Shown: positions 12,004 through 22,608, numbered from the stretch's first letter. The stretch is 64,000 nt of DNA from Melitaea cinxia (GCF_905220565.1 NC_059399.1:17910501-17974500); one strand, 5' to 3'. The notes: generated by a model from the sequence alone, not told the origin. Numbers and translations: made by a program.

Positions 12004-12084
12004 ATTATATCATATACTTAGGTTTCAAAAGCAATTTTCAATTGTCAGTTAACAAAATAAAATTATATTTTTTTAATGAATTGA

Positions 12085-12165
12085 TTATAGGAAATCTACC
12101 GTTAATGTGGAATGTAGATTCCGCAGAGAAGAATCGGCAAGAAACCCCGCGTTATAATTATTGAA
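12085..12165 (-). mobile_element. LINE-D 3' tail fragment
   Basis: The reverse complement of the GCCGATTCTTCTC/GTAGATTC block of LINE-D is present: GTAGATTCCGCAGAGAAG, then AATCGGCAAGAAAC. Confidence 0.5.
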
Positions 12166-12274
12166 ATCTGAGAAAATTGTTATAATTATTGAAATCTGGG
12201 AAAATTGAGTTCAAAGTTTTCGATTTGTATAAATGAAATAAATAGTATTGATAAGATTCTTTTGTAGTGACTAA

Positions 12275-12536
12275 TCTATAATATAAAAATGAGTCGCTGA
12301 ATGTGTTGCTAAGCGCAAAACTCGAGAACGGTTGGACCGATTTCGCTAATTCTTTTTTTAAAATGTTCCTTGAAGTACGAGGATGGTTCTTACGGAGAGA
12401 AAAATTCTAAAAAAAAAAAAATTTAAATTTCCTGAAAAAGTCTAAAAACAACACTTTTCTATACTCCCATACAAAAGATTTGTGATAATACTTAAAAGTC
12501 ACTGTTAGGCGATACGAAGTTCGCCGGGTCAGCTAG
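12275..12536 (+). mobile_element. HEL-E Helitron, complete ends
   Basis: It starts TCTATAATATAAAAATGAG directly after A and ends GCCGGGTCAGCTAG directly before T, the A|TC...CTAG|T arrangement of Helitrons. It is non-autonomous, with no Rep/helicase frame. It is the inverted counterpart of 9376-9664. Confidence 0.8.
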
Positions 12537-12544
12537 TTAAAAAT

Positions 12545-12635
12545 AAATGTAGTTTAAATTTGTGAACAATTCTGAAGTGCTTTTAAAGCCTACTTGAATG
12601 GAGTGATATTTGATTTTGATTTTATGACAAAAGCT
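12545..12635 (+). mobile_element. LINE-D 3' end fragment
   Basis: GAAGTGCTTTTAAAGCCTAC, TTGAATGGAGTGATA and a (TTTGAT)n end match the LINE-D tail. Confidence 0.55.
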
Positions 12636-13323
12636 GTGAAAAACAATTCCCGCCTTTTACTTAAACACCTGTCGTGTGTTAAGTCGTGACATGTTCGAAT
12701 TGTCCTTTTTTTACGTTGACACGGGATCTTCACACCCGGTTCTTGGGGTAGAACTGGGTGATGTGGGATTCTTACCCATTAAAACCTCTGCGATCCTCGG
12801 CCATCTTCGACGCGAAGGTGTAGCTGCGGAATCGCTTGCGCATGCGCATCCGCTGCTCCGCTCGTTCCTCGCTCCAACTGTCCGGTATGTCTAATTTAAG
12901 CCGTAAGATGCACGTCGCACGCCGAATACAAAAACTGGTATTCAGAGGGAAAAAGGAGACGTTTCGGAGGTTTTAATTAGACAAAACGTTTTAATGATTA
13001 TGATTAATTAATACTTCATTAAAGTTTTTGGGATGTTCATTTTAGTCTTTTTATTGTTAGAAAATATTTGTTATTAGATATAGTTAATAATATATGAAGG
13101 TACCGGTTGAAATATAATTTGTTTGTTTCAGAAGTTTTATAGTTATGGTATGATATAGTTTTTTTTGTTATTAGTTGTTCAAAAATACAAAAAACACATT
13201 CTTAACACTTATTCATAAGCCTGCCACGAAAACTCACAAGAGCTTATTCGGACAAGCCGCCGCGTCCTATACTATATATATCATTATATAATATCTATAC
13301 TGTACCGTACCATATTATTATGT
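12636..13323. other. No recognisable feature
   Basis: A short open frame at 12676-12894 has no recognisable domain. The rest is AT-rich. Confidence 0.4.
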
Positions 13324-13334
13324 ACCATATTATA

Positions 13335-13685
13335 TTGACGCCGCGTTGGCGCAACGGTCACAGCCATGGATTGTATCTGTTGCGCTGGCGGTTGCGGGAT
13401 CGATCCCCGCACATGACAAACCTTCGTATTGGCCATACAGGTGTTTGCCGTGGTCTGGGTGTTTGTGCAGTCCTTGTGGGTCTCCCCATCGTGCCTCGGA
13501 GAGCACGTTAAGCCTTCGGTCCCGGTTGTTATCATATATACCTGATAGCGATCGTTACTCATAGTAGGGAATATGTCCGCCAACCCGCATTGGAGCAGCG
13601 TGGTGGGTTAAGCTCTGACCCTTCTCCTACGTGGGGAAAGAGGCATATGCCCAGCAGTGGGATATTACAGGCTCAAGCGTACCTA
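13335..13685 (+). mobile_element. SINE-A (tRNA-derived) full-length copy
   Basis: An 11-bp TSD, ACCATATTATA, lies at 13324-13334 and 13686-13696. The 5' head GCGTTGGCGCAACGGTC is an A-box-like promoter and GCGGGATCGATCCCCGC is the B box. The middle carries GCCTCGGAGAGCACG and CTGATAGCGATCGTTACTCA. The 3' end, GGCATATGCCCAGCAGTGGG with TTACAGGCT, resembles the RTE-A 3' end. The size (about 350 bp) and architecture resemble the Metulj-type SINEs of butterflies, which I have not verified. Confidence 0.9.
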
Positions 13686-13867
13686 ACCATATTATAGCAA
13701 TGAAATCTAAACTAAGGTAACCAAAGTTTTGTGACTATTAAACGCTTAAAGAATTCAATAAAGTATAGTTAATTAATTTATATTAAAGTATAGGTATAGT
13801 ATAGTAGGTACCACGACGACTGGAGCTTACTCATAGTTTCCGACTGCGAAAAATAAACGTCCCCTTT

Positions 13868-14235
13868 CTGGGTTACGGAATTCGTATGTATAATAAAATC
13901 TCACAATTTTGCAATTTTCTCTACAAACTAAATTTAGTTAAATTGCTTATTAAAAAGAAATTATTCGATGCAGGAATACATAGATGATAAGGATTTGTTG
14001 ACTTAGTGATGTTGTATTTCATGAAGATATTACTAATTTTGTACTAAAACACAGTTTATATTCGAAAGAGTTTCTTGCCGATTCGAAACTGCAGAATCTG
14101 CATACCGAATCGGTGGTAGCTTTACTTTTAAAAACTAATAATCACTTTAAAATTTTAATTTGTAAAATAACGATTCGAAAGCGCTTTTGAAGCCAATTTA
14201 AATAAAGTTATTTTTGATTTCGATTTTGACTGCTT
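13868..14235 (+). mobile_element. LINE-D 3' tail, copy 2
   Basis: It parallels 2015-2405 block by block and ends TTTTTGATTTCGATTTTGA. It is non-coding. Confidence 0.6.
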
Positions 14236-14351
14236 AAGAACCAATAACGTGACATTTAAAAATCAAAACACAAATTGATGTTGGTTGTTCACTACGTTAA
14301 AATAAATGCTGATACACGATATTATATCTATATCTTCTATATTATATTATT

Positions 14352-14598
14352 CTTCAACTGAGGTAGGGCACAGTAGGAATTTTGCTGCTCAAAATATGGA
14401 GCAGCCCTACTGGGGTAGTACCTCGACCTTACAGAAGACCACAGCTAAATAATACTGTTTTCAAGCAGTATTGTGTTCCTGTTGGTGGGGATTGGATCGG
14501 CAACTTCTGGTATTGTAGGCGTCTATAAGCTACGGTAATCTCTTACCATCAGGTGAGCCGTACGCTTGTTTGCTGACATAGTGATATAAAAAAAAATT
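14352..14598 (+). mobile_element. RET-C retroposon, near complete
   Basis: It begins CTGAGGTAGGGCACAG and has GGAGCAGCCCTACTGGG, ACAGAAGACCACAGCTAAAT, TTTTCAAGCAGTATTGTG, GCGTCTATAAGCTACGG, CATCAGGTGAGCCGTACG and an ATATAAAAAAAAA tail. The A-rich tail implies LINE-mediated retroposition. I see no pol III promoter. Confidence 0.75.
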
Positions 14599-14767
14599 AT
14601 ATCATAATCTATTATCTACAGCTACAAGCACCGTAAAACTTCATGGACTGCGTCACTAAGCGACAACGTCACTGTGTGTCAATGTCAGTTGTTTCACACC
14701 CTTTTACTTCCCATATTTTTTCATACCACGGCCTTTATATGTATGGAATAAATTGCATCATCATTTA

Positions 14768-14885
14768 TCATCATCATCATCAGGCTGGCCTATTGCAGTC
14801 CACTGCTGAACATAGGCCTCCACAAGTTCGCGCCAAAAATGGAGGCGGTGGCTATATTCTTTGGTACCGTAGCCGAATAGCAGAG
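14768..14885 (-). mobile_element. SINE-B copy with internal deletion
   Basis: A (CAT)n tail is followed by the RTE-like 3' module on the minus strand (CCTATTGCAGTCCACTGCTG). It then jumps straight to the SINE-B 5' end (GGTGGCTATATTCTTTGGTA), skipping about 240 bp of the usual body. Confidence 0.7.
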
Positions 14886-15321
14886 TAAATTCCAGTTAAA
14901 CTTTAGTTCATTTTAACCCAAATATCCTGCTAACTTTTGTAATACATAAGTAACATTGTTTCCCATTCTCAAAACATCGGAACACCCAAGTTGTCAGCGT
15001 GATTGACGCCTGCGTCACGACATCGCCGGCAGACATGCAGCTACCTTGCCCGTTTCTGCCTCATCGCGTTTCCTTATCTCACCATAATGACTCCCACGTG
15101 TAGCTTTGATGCCTGATAACGCTGTTCCCACCATTATTCACGGGATCCTTTTGATGGGAATTCGAGCGGCTTCATATTACATAGTAGTTATCATAATTAT
15201 AGCTTTTTTTTGCTTTTACTTAGCTTTTACTTGCGCTATCAAATTTTTAAAATGGCATTTGCCATTTTGAAACCATGTTTGGGTAACTTGGAATATGTGG
15301 ACTTTTACAATGACAGTCACT
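14886..15321. other. No recognisable feature
   Basis: A moderately GC-rich stretch near 14990-15150 has no open frame or repeat that I recognise. Confidence 0.4.
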
Positions 15322-15480
15322 AAGACCAGGTCGGCAAACAAGGGTAGGGTACCTCTGTACACGTGATGGTAATCAGTTATAATAACTCTTGAAGCATTGA
15401 AAACGCGTTACCGGCCCCACTCCCGACCGTCCCTAGGTGTTCTGGCCACCTCACACACCACAAGAGCACAAAACTGTTTG
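15322..15480 (-). mobile_element. RET-C retroposon, decayed
   Basis: GACCAGGTCGGCAAACAAGG, GTGATGGTAATCAGTTATAA and CACACACCACAAGAGCACAA are diverged matches to the minus-strand RET-C consensus. Confidence 0.5.
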
Positions 15481-15532
15481 AGAGCAATATTGTCTATTTA
15501 TATGAGAATTTTTAATCTATAAGTATATATAT

Positions 15533-15612
15533 ATGAGTTCACGCTATTTTTGGCGTAAACTTGTGGAGGCCTATGTCCAGTAGTGGACTGTAAAGGCTGT
15601 AATGATGATGAT
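15533..15612 (+). mobile_element. SINE-B 3' end
   Basis: GAGTTCACGCTATTTTTGGC, GGAGGCCTATGTCCAGTAG and a (GAT)n tail; the 5' part is missing. MITE-H starts at the end of its tail. Confidence 0.75.
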
Positions 15613-16122
15613 GATATCGCTGGCCCCGGGCAATAAAGCGGTATACGCCGGTTACACCCTTTTTAATGTTATTTAATTTTTGGCTTCTTTGAGTATCAAT
15701 CTATCACTCTTATTTTTTTCAGTTTTTTTTTATTAATATTTCGTTAGAATAAATGACAATAACCGTTTTATTGCATGGATAATTCTCTTACGACTAAGCT
15801 ATGTATTTTACTCTAAGAAAAATAACATAAAAAACCGGTGAACATCTTTACAGTAATTGTTAATGATCTTGCAATTAAAATAGTATCATCTATGAATTGT
15901 ATTATACATTTTTTTTATTATTTCATTAAAAAATTATACGATTTGTTTTTAAAAAAATATTTTTAAAAGCTTAAATTGGTAAAAAAAATAGCTTTCATTT
16001 GACATATTGAACGTCTGTTTTGGATCACTGTACACTGCACTATAAACAAATTAGCTTCTTTTATTTCTCCTGTAAAATTTGATTTTTGATATTACCGCTT
16101 TATTGCCCGGGGACAGCGATAT
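15613..16122. mobile_element. MITE-H, 510 bp with about 30-bp terminal inverted repeats
   Basis: The left end ATATCGCTGGCCCCGGGCAA-TAAAGCGGTAT (about 15615-15645) is the inverted counterpart of the right end ATTACCGC-TTTATTGCCCGG-GGACAGCGATAT (about 16091-16122), with few mismatches. No coding capacity is seen inside, so this is a non-autonomous DNA transposon. It sits at the (GAT)n tail of a SINE-B. Confidence 0.85.
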
Positions 16123-16129
16123 ATATAAA

Positions 16130-16272
16130 TGCAATTTATGTAGACAATTTTTTAATTGATGAAAATACCTGAGTAATGTAACTAATTATAAAATACCTAC
16201 TTTAAATTCTTGTATGAATTGTGACAATTAGAAACAACATTTCCTCACTGCATCAGAGTCGTATATATAATA
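16130..16272. repeat. Unassigned dispersed repeat, copy 1 of 2
   Basis: About 140 bp matches 56290-56432 closely, with shared phrases ATGAAAATACCTGAGTAA and CATTTCCTCACTGCATCAG. The TIR-J transposon begins exactly where this repeat's GTATATATA end lies. Confidence 0.8.
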
Positions 16273-16897
16273 TATACTGCCGTGTTAAAGATAAGAGCGG
16301 TAAGTGCATGACAGCGAGTTTCGAGAAAATGGCGCCTAAAGTTTTAAAAATTATTGTTCTGATTACTCACATATAAATAATGTTTTTTAAAATTTGATGA
16401 ATTTATATAATGGTTAAAAGGTTATACTTTGTATTAATAGTAATAAAAGAACTCCAAGTAATAGATTTTTATAAAAAAAGATGTAAATAATTGATATGGT
16501 AAGGAAAACCGACGTATCATTTAAAACAAACACTTAAAATAAGCGCCGCAAGTAACACAGATAGAGCGCTTATTCTATGGAACTTCTTTTACTGCGCTTT
16601 TGACAGCGAATCAAAGATAAGTATAGTGAAAGTAATAACAAGCATAACCGTCGTAACTGTCACTTAGGGCTCATATGGTAAGGAACTCATAGTAAAAAAT
16701 ATTTGTGCGTATACGGCACCGAGTGCAAGGTTAACTTACAGCTGTTAATATATGGATATTAAACTAATTGTATATTATAATATTAAATTTGCAAATAATG
16801 TAGGCATAAATAAAACAATAATTATTGTGTATGTATTTTAATAGTATTTATTAAACTTTAACATAATTAGTTCGTATAAATTTTACGATTACAAAAT

Positions 16898-17157
16898 CAA
16901 CGACTTAATCTATTGTTGGCACTTTCTGAGATCACTGTAACATCCATGGCAGTCTTATTATCAACTTCTTCTATATCTACGATTACCATCAACGACTTAA
17001 TCTATTATTGGCACTTTTTGAGATCACTGTAACATCCATGGCAGTCTTATTATCAACTTCTTCTATATCTACGATTACCATCAACGACTTAATCTATTAT
17101 TGGCACTTTTTGAGATCACTGTAACATGGCAGTCTTATTATAAACTTCTTCTATCCT
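16898..17157. repeat. 92-bp tandem repeat, 2.8 units
   Basis: CAACGACTTAATCTATT recurs at 16898, 16990 and 17082. Each unit contains GGCACTTT-TGAGATCACTG and GGCAGTCTTATTAT. The period is not a multiple of three. It lies downstream of the TIR-J transposase stop. Confidence 0.95.
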
Positions 17158-17423
17158 ATTCAGTCAAATTCTTCCTCTTATTATACACTTATTAAATGCA
17201 AATTAAGGATATGGCTTTCATAATTTTACAAGGATTATACATACAGTTATAAAATCGGACAGAATTATATTCCGTTAATAATTTTCTTATATGCCCTAAA
17301 TCAACACTTATTAAACGTGAACTTCTGTACGACGATAAAAATCTAAAAATATTATAAAAGTTTTTATAAAAATAAAACAATCAAAACCAGTCTTCCTATT
17401 CAAATCTAGTACTTCACATGAAG

Positions 17424-18735
17424 TTAGTCCTCTTCCAAAAGATTTTGAGCTGAATCGTTTGTTGGTACGTTAATCCAAAAATGTTTTATGTTTTCCGGCA
17501 TTAACGGAACTAACTTTTCAATAATGACTGCTTTTCGTTCTTTAGTTATTCCTCTTGACAAATTATTTCTCTTAATTTCAGGGAATTCTTAATTTTTCAT
17601 GATTTTCATTTGGAGAAAATCTAAAGGTTCCGATTTGTAGTCTTCAGCATGATTAAATTTGTATTTTAATTTGAAAAGGCCTCGTTCCACCCTCATCATT
17701 ACAACCTATACAGTCCACTGCTGGACATAAGCCTTCACAAGTTTACGCCAAAAATAACGTGAACTCATGTGTTTTGCCCATAGTTACCACGCTGGGCAGG
17801 CGGGTTGGTGACCGCAGGGCTGGCTTTGTCGCACCGCAGACGCTACTGCCCGTCTTCGGCCTGTGTATTTCAAAGCCAGCAGTTGGATGGTTATCCCGCC
17901 ACCGGTCGGCTTTTTAAGTTCCAAGGTGGTAGTGGAACTGTGTTATCCCTTAGTCGCCTTTTACGGCACCCACGGGAAGAGAGGGGGTGGCTATATTCTT
18001 TAGTACCGTAGCCACACAGTACACCCTCCACTCCACCACACGTTCAACACAAAGACTCAAGACAAATCTTCATAGGTAATAAAGTCATCGACATTCATAA
18101 CCTTTACTGTGTTCTTCCTTTTGTTGGCATTACCGACACATTCAACGAAATCGTTGAAGTCGTAAACTTTTCTCTTTTTCTTCAGGGATTTCTCCACTTG
18201 GTGATGGAAACTGTCTGCGGACATAAATGTATGTCCCGGTTCAAAATATTTAAGTGTAATACTGTCAGCGGAAATTTCCGTACTGTTTACCATTTATACC
18301 ATAAAACAAAGGAGTGACCAGTTTTTGTTTTGAGCAGAACAGTTATCGAGCCAGAGTACAATATTTTTTAGGTCCCTTTTAAAGTTCAAAAATGCCTTGA
18401 ACGTAGAAATCATATCCTCTTGGCTACGACCGCTAGTATTCTCGTTCCATAACACAGCATATGGTTTGTTATCGTTACTTGCCAAGTGGAACAAAGCTTT
18501 CATTGAAGGCAATTAACCGTGGGCAAAAAATTGCAGTCTTAAATTGATCCACCCTTGGTAACATAATAATTTTTTGGAGGTCAATGGAATAATAAATAAC
18601 CTCCTTGTCAGTCTTTGCTTTCTCTCTATCTTCATCGTATTCTCTGCGTGATTCTATGTATCCGCGGCTTGTCAGCTGCTCACTACTGAAAGAATCAAAC
18701 GGTCGTCCGGTGACACGCCCTCCCCACGCATGCAA
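17424..18735 (-). pseudogene. Transposase-like gene (DUF7869-like), broken
   Basis: Read on the minus strand, the N-terminal piece (18735-18475) has YYSIDLQKIIMLPRVDQFK and RLIAFNESF. After a frameshift near 18480-18500, the next piece has VLWNE and LWLDNCSAQNKNW. An in-frame TAA at 18294-18296 precedes a piece with LKYFEPGHTFMSADSFHHQV. A SINE-B at 17695-18021 then splits the frame. After it come RGLFKLKYKF, an in-frame stop, and the C-terminal KLVPLMPENIKHFW, ending at a TAA at 17424-17426. The order D-L-Q, LDN-AQNK, H-x4-D suggests a DDE-type catalytic core. I recall the same motif order from uncharacterised arthropod DUF7869 proteins. The N-terminus upstream of 18735 is unresolved. Confidence 0.75.
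17695..18021 (-). mobile_element. SINE-B inserted in the TIR-J transposase
   Basis: A 7-bp TSD, CACCCTC, lies at 17688-17694 and 18022-18028. The element runs from ACTGTGTGGCTACGGTACTA (its 5' end, minus strand) to the RTE-like module and an ATGAT end. It dates the insertion as later than TIR-J. Confidence 0.85.
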
Positions 18736-19618
18736 AATACCGCGCTATACCACAAACGGTGTAGTTATATTTATTTTCGAGTACCTTGCCATAAGAGCCG
18801 TACATGACTGTTACGATTTATTTACAAACGAAGCTTCCTTATTATTACCGTAGTAACACGCAGTTACCACTCATGCAAAATAAAACACCCTGTCGAATTT
18901 ACATCAATATCTTGTATTAAGCGCCGTACATGCACATACGGCTGTTACCATTGTAACTGGATGGAAACAAATGAATACAGTTTCCTTATTATAATCGCCG
19001 CAAGTGGTGATTAAAGCACATATGTTAAGGAAAAAGTTTCCCCCATACTAGAGAATTCATTACTATCAGAGCAACGTTAACAGATACCGCGGTTATTTTA
19101 AGCACTACATGATTAATAATCAGGGGTTTGAGAAGTTTACAGCAGTATCCAGCACTTACGGCTAAGATATTAAGGAGAATATATATTTTTTTGAAGTTAC
19201 TGCCCTCTAAAAATCTAAAATCTATTGATAGAAGTATATTTTCTATAAACTGTCAAAGACAAAGTTATAGATCTCGATACGGCGATTCCGAATATGTAAC
19301 TAACTCAATATCGTGAAAAATGTTGGATACGGCGGTTATAATAAGCACGGCAGTATACTACACTGCTAGAAACTTACACTACCTTTAGAGAGTGAATGAA
19401 AGTCGAAATATATCTATCTATACATACTTAGTTTCAATTCACTGTCAAAGAAGTAGATTTGTTTGGTTTTCTATTAAATTCTTTCATTTATTTTTTGTAT
19501 GAAAATGAAATACCCACGCTTACTGCGAAAAGCTATAGGCTATAAAACGTCACGTTCCGTTGTAAGAGATGTGGCACAACACCATATTTTCATTTGACCA
19601 ACCAATTCAATTAATCAA

Positions 19619-19819
19619 AAAAAAAAAAAAACGAGTGTGTTTTAGACCACACGATTGAAGTAAAACTTACGAAACGTAACTCTCTCTTTCTATCTTCATT
19701 AAATCATATCTCCCTCTCAACTTCCGTTTACCTCGCTCGATCACACTTTTCGTAACGTAACGTCACGCATTGCTTGCTCCCCAAGTCAAGCGTAAGTAAA
19801 AAAGTTTTACTTCAAAAAT
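19619..19819 (+). mobile_element. MITE-G copy 1
   Basis: It starts ACGAGTGTGTTTTAGACCAC-ACGA. Subterminal GAAGTAAAACTT (about 19658) is inverted at about 19801 as AAGTTTTACTTC. Other copies are at 27300, 42131 and 62480. It has no coding capacity. Confidence 0.7.
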
Positions 19820-20570
19820 AGTTGACAAAATTTTTTTAAATTCTTATTAACAGCTATTTAACAATTATAAATTAAATTATTATTTTAGTAGATACCATAA
19901 AAATGCAGATTAAATTTAAAATATTCTACAATTTATTAATTTTAATACAAATTCGTCACAAACTTAACAACTACCGACACGATAATATTACAAAACTGAA
20001 TTATTTGAACGTTCATTTCTCAGTTGACAAATTATTTGCAAATAATACCTAATTGTTTACAAATTTATACAATAAACATTATATTTAGAAGAAGTTGTTT
20101 TGTTATATTTCAATTATTTGCGTAGAGCTGTTTATTTAATTGATTTATAAAACTACTGGTTGTGTCCTGTGGTTTTACCCGCAATAGTCTGAAAATATAT
20201 AATAAGGTAGTCTTGGTAATTTGGTTATCATCTAAGTTTCATTTGTCTTAAAGCCACTTTTATACAAAAGTTTAATATTAAAATTCTATATTTAAAACCT
20301 TATCACAAACAATTTACTGGTAGAAACATTTGCACTTATTTTAAAACTCCCCATAACAAAAAGTTTCCTATAATTTTATCCTTGGTTGACGTTACTTATT
20401 AATAATAACCAAGCCAAACTTTAATTTTATACATCTAGCGGTTTTCAAAATTTCATAATCAGTATGTGAATAAAACAATGGCAAAAATAAAATAATTAAT
20501 AGATATTATTGTAAGAACAATAATAATATTAGAATTTTAACAATGTGCAAAAGTCGTTATTAAATTCTTT
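19820..20570. other. No recognisable feature
   Basis: Very AT-rich sequence. Nothing assigned. Confidence 0.4.
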
Positions 20571-21010
20571 GATAACTTATAACATGGCGCTGTCTGCGAA
20601 AGCCTTCGATTTTCAAAATGGGAAGCGATAAGTCGCGAAAAGGCGCGAAGATTTCGCGATAGCCACGCCCACGATCTCTCGACCAATCACGACGCCCCTC
20701 ACTCGGCATTGGTCGGCTCTTGCCGCCGAAACGAAACGAAAAAACGAGCCACGTGAAAAACAATGGCACTCACAAGTACTCGTTCACTTATTGTGTCCGC
20801 GCCCACCGTACGATGATCCCCGACGGCCTCCACAGTCCAGCCATTACGGTCTGACGTCTGAGGCGAGAAGGGTCGAAGTCGTCTGGTCTATGGTGTTCTA
20901 TAGTAGACTGTACCTGTGTTGTTTGTATGCGTCGTGATATGCGTGTGTGATCGTTAATTCAGTGTTTTCTCGCTAGGTGGCGAGGTTATGGTTCGTGTAG
21001 TTAATTATTT
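20571..21010 (+). promoter_or_regulatory. GC-rich promoter-like block
   Basis: In an AT-rich setting this block is GC- and CpG-rich and carries CACGCCC near 20664 (KLF/Sp type), CCAAT at 20683-20687, an inverted CCAAT at 20708-20712 and a CACGTG E-box at 20750-20755. An arthropod-like initiator TTCAGT lies near 20958-20963, with GGTTCG about 30 bp downstream, two bases off the strict DPE spacing. Such clustering suits a promoter and non-coding first exon on the plus strand. No coding exon is seen in this window, so this is inference. Confidence 0.35.
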
Positions 21011-21660
21011 TTGATTTGTTGAGAGGGTTTTGTTCGAAATTTAAATTTGAAATAGAATGCAATAAATATTTTTGGTTTGCGTTACAGGTCAAGAATAAAA
21101 CCTTGATGTTTTTTGAATACTTACCTATTCGTTATTATAGTGTATTTTTGTTAAGTTTTTTTACTATACAAAATAAGCTGTTAAATAAACACTTAATTGA
21201 ATATACCGATTTCCTTCATCATGTCATTAAATTTGAGATTAATTTTATAACTTCTTTATCTTCTCCTAAAGTTATTTGAATAGCTGACACGGAAATGACA
21301 GATATTCTACTTTTATCTATACCTATACATCTGTTTGTATACAAAAAAAAGTAAAAGCCTACAACAGCATTTAGCTAAAATATATAGGTACCTATTTGTT
21401 TTGTGTTCAAGTTAATGACTTACAGTCACGCGGTGACATTTTTAAAGTTTAATATATTAACAAATCGTTAATCGTCTGCAAAAGCAATTAACTTTATTTA
21501 TTGCTTATGAGTGCTTGTATGACGTTTAGCGATTATTGCTACGAAGCACGGATATCGCGAGAGTCGAGCAAACGGAATTACTACAAATGTTAATTTAAAG
21601 ACCAATAACGTTTGATCTATTGTAGTTGTATAAGAGTTCAATTCCCGCTCTGAGTCACTT
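21011..21660. other. No recognisable feature
   Basis: AT-rich. An 87-codon open frame at 21016-21279 is low in complexity and not convincing. Confidence 0.4.
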
Positions 21661-21966
21661 TTTAACCGACTTCAAAAAAGAAAGAGGTTACTCAATTCGA
21701 TCGTGTATATATTTTTTTTATGTATGTTCGGGGATAACTTCGTTGTTTACAAATCGATTTTGATAATTCTTTTTTTGTTTGAAAGGAAATATTCGAAGTG
21801 TAGTACCATGATAAGGAAAATAGGATCTGATGATGGAATCCTAGAGAAATAGAGGGGAACCCTCGAAAATCGTAGTGACGACTTGTGCGTTTGTTAATTT
21901 TTTTCGTGTTTTCGTGTTTGTAATTGAAGTCGCTTTTTTTTTTCGTTTGCGAGCAAACACAATTAT
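21661..21966 (+). mobile_element. HINE-F copy 2, short form
   Basis: It begins TTTAACCGACTTCAAAAAAG and ends with TTGAAGTCG, a T run, the GTTTGCGAGCAAAC hairpin and ACAATTA. It holds a single internal unit (GTAGTACCATGATAAGG, GGATCTGATGATGG). About 60 bp near 22000-22080 after it is SINE-A-like (GTTGTTATCAT). Confidence 0.75.
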
Positions 21967-22600
21967 TAGTTACCAAGAATTTACTATTGGTACGGTTCAA
22001 TTTCAGTGGGTTTCCCCTCCGTGCTTCGTAGAGCACGTAAAAGCCGTCGGCCCCCGTTGTTATCATAAGTATCTGATAGCAAAGTGTTATAACTCTTATT
22101 TGTAAGTACATAATGTGCATTGAACTATTTTCTTTTGGTGTTTCGTGACATATTTTTATAAAGTTAAAATATATTTTTAGAGTACGAAGTAGCAGAAGAC
22201 TTGAAATTGATTTTGCTGGAAAACAATGGTAATGGTTAATGGCTTTTTATTTAAATAAGTTAAACAGGACAAAACTGCACAAATTTTTATTCTTGCTAAG
22301 CTGGTTCAAATTAACATTTTTTTTTCAAGTTACAATTTTTTCTAATAGGTAAAGTGTACAGACGTCTTTTGTAAACCCCTATATTTGTTTTTCTACTTTA
22401 ATTATTTCTTTTAACGTTAAAAGTATTTTATTTTACAATCATGTTATATAAACAAAGGGATTTTTTACTCCTTTAAATATAAGACTCGTATACTTAGGTG
22501 GGCACTATCGTTAGCATTAATAAAAATAAAAAAAAAAAAAAAAAAATATACATTATATAAAAATAATTAAAACCTGTTTTGTGTAAATATATTTATATAT
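21967..22600. other. SINE-A trace and AT-rich sequence
   Basis: 21998-22095 resembles the middle of SINE-A (TGGGTTTCCCCTCCGTGC, GAGCACGT-AAGCCGTCGG, CTGATAGC). A poly(A) run lies at 22528-22547. Nothing else is assigned. Confidence 0.5.
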
Positions 22601-22608
22601 GTAAATAT

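Larger units (their letters stand above)
16273..19357. mobile_element. TIR-J, 3.1-kb decayed DNA transposon
   Basis: The terminal inverted repeats are TATACTGCCGTG at 16273-16284 and CACGGCAGTATA at 19346-19357, with weaker pairing further in (GTTAAAGATAAGAGCGG against CCGCC-TTATAATAAGC). Subterminal motifs recur at both ends: ATATGGTAAGGAA near 16496 and 16674, ATATGTTAAGGAA near 19020, and AAGCGCCG near 16540 and 18918. Inside are a 92-bp tandem repeat and a broken transposase-like gene on the minus strand. The target site appears to be TATA or TA. TIR-J as an autonomous family is my inference. Confidence 0.65.

Noticed and set aside
13284..13583. Open frames on both strands at 13284-13583, 55652-56014 and 59582-59966
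   Set aside because: All lie inside SINE-A copies, where the GC-rich tRNA-derived body is open by chance in several frames.
16898..17157. CRISPR-like array
   Set aside because: Units are tandem with no unique spacers, and the genome is eukaryotic.
17805..18011. Recurring 65-80-codon open frames (also at 35646, 52385, 57302, 59042)
   Set aside because: They are the same frame through copies of SINE-B and change phase and end with the copy; this is repeat sequence, not a protein family.
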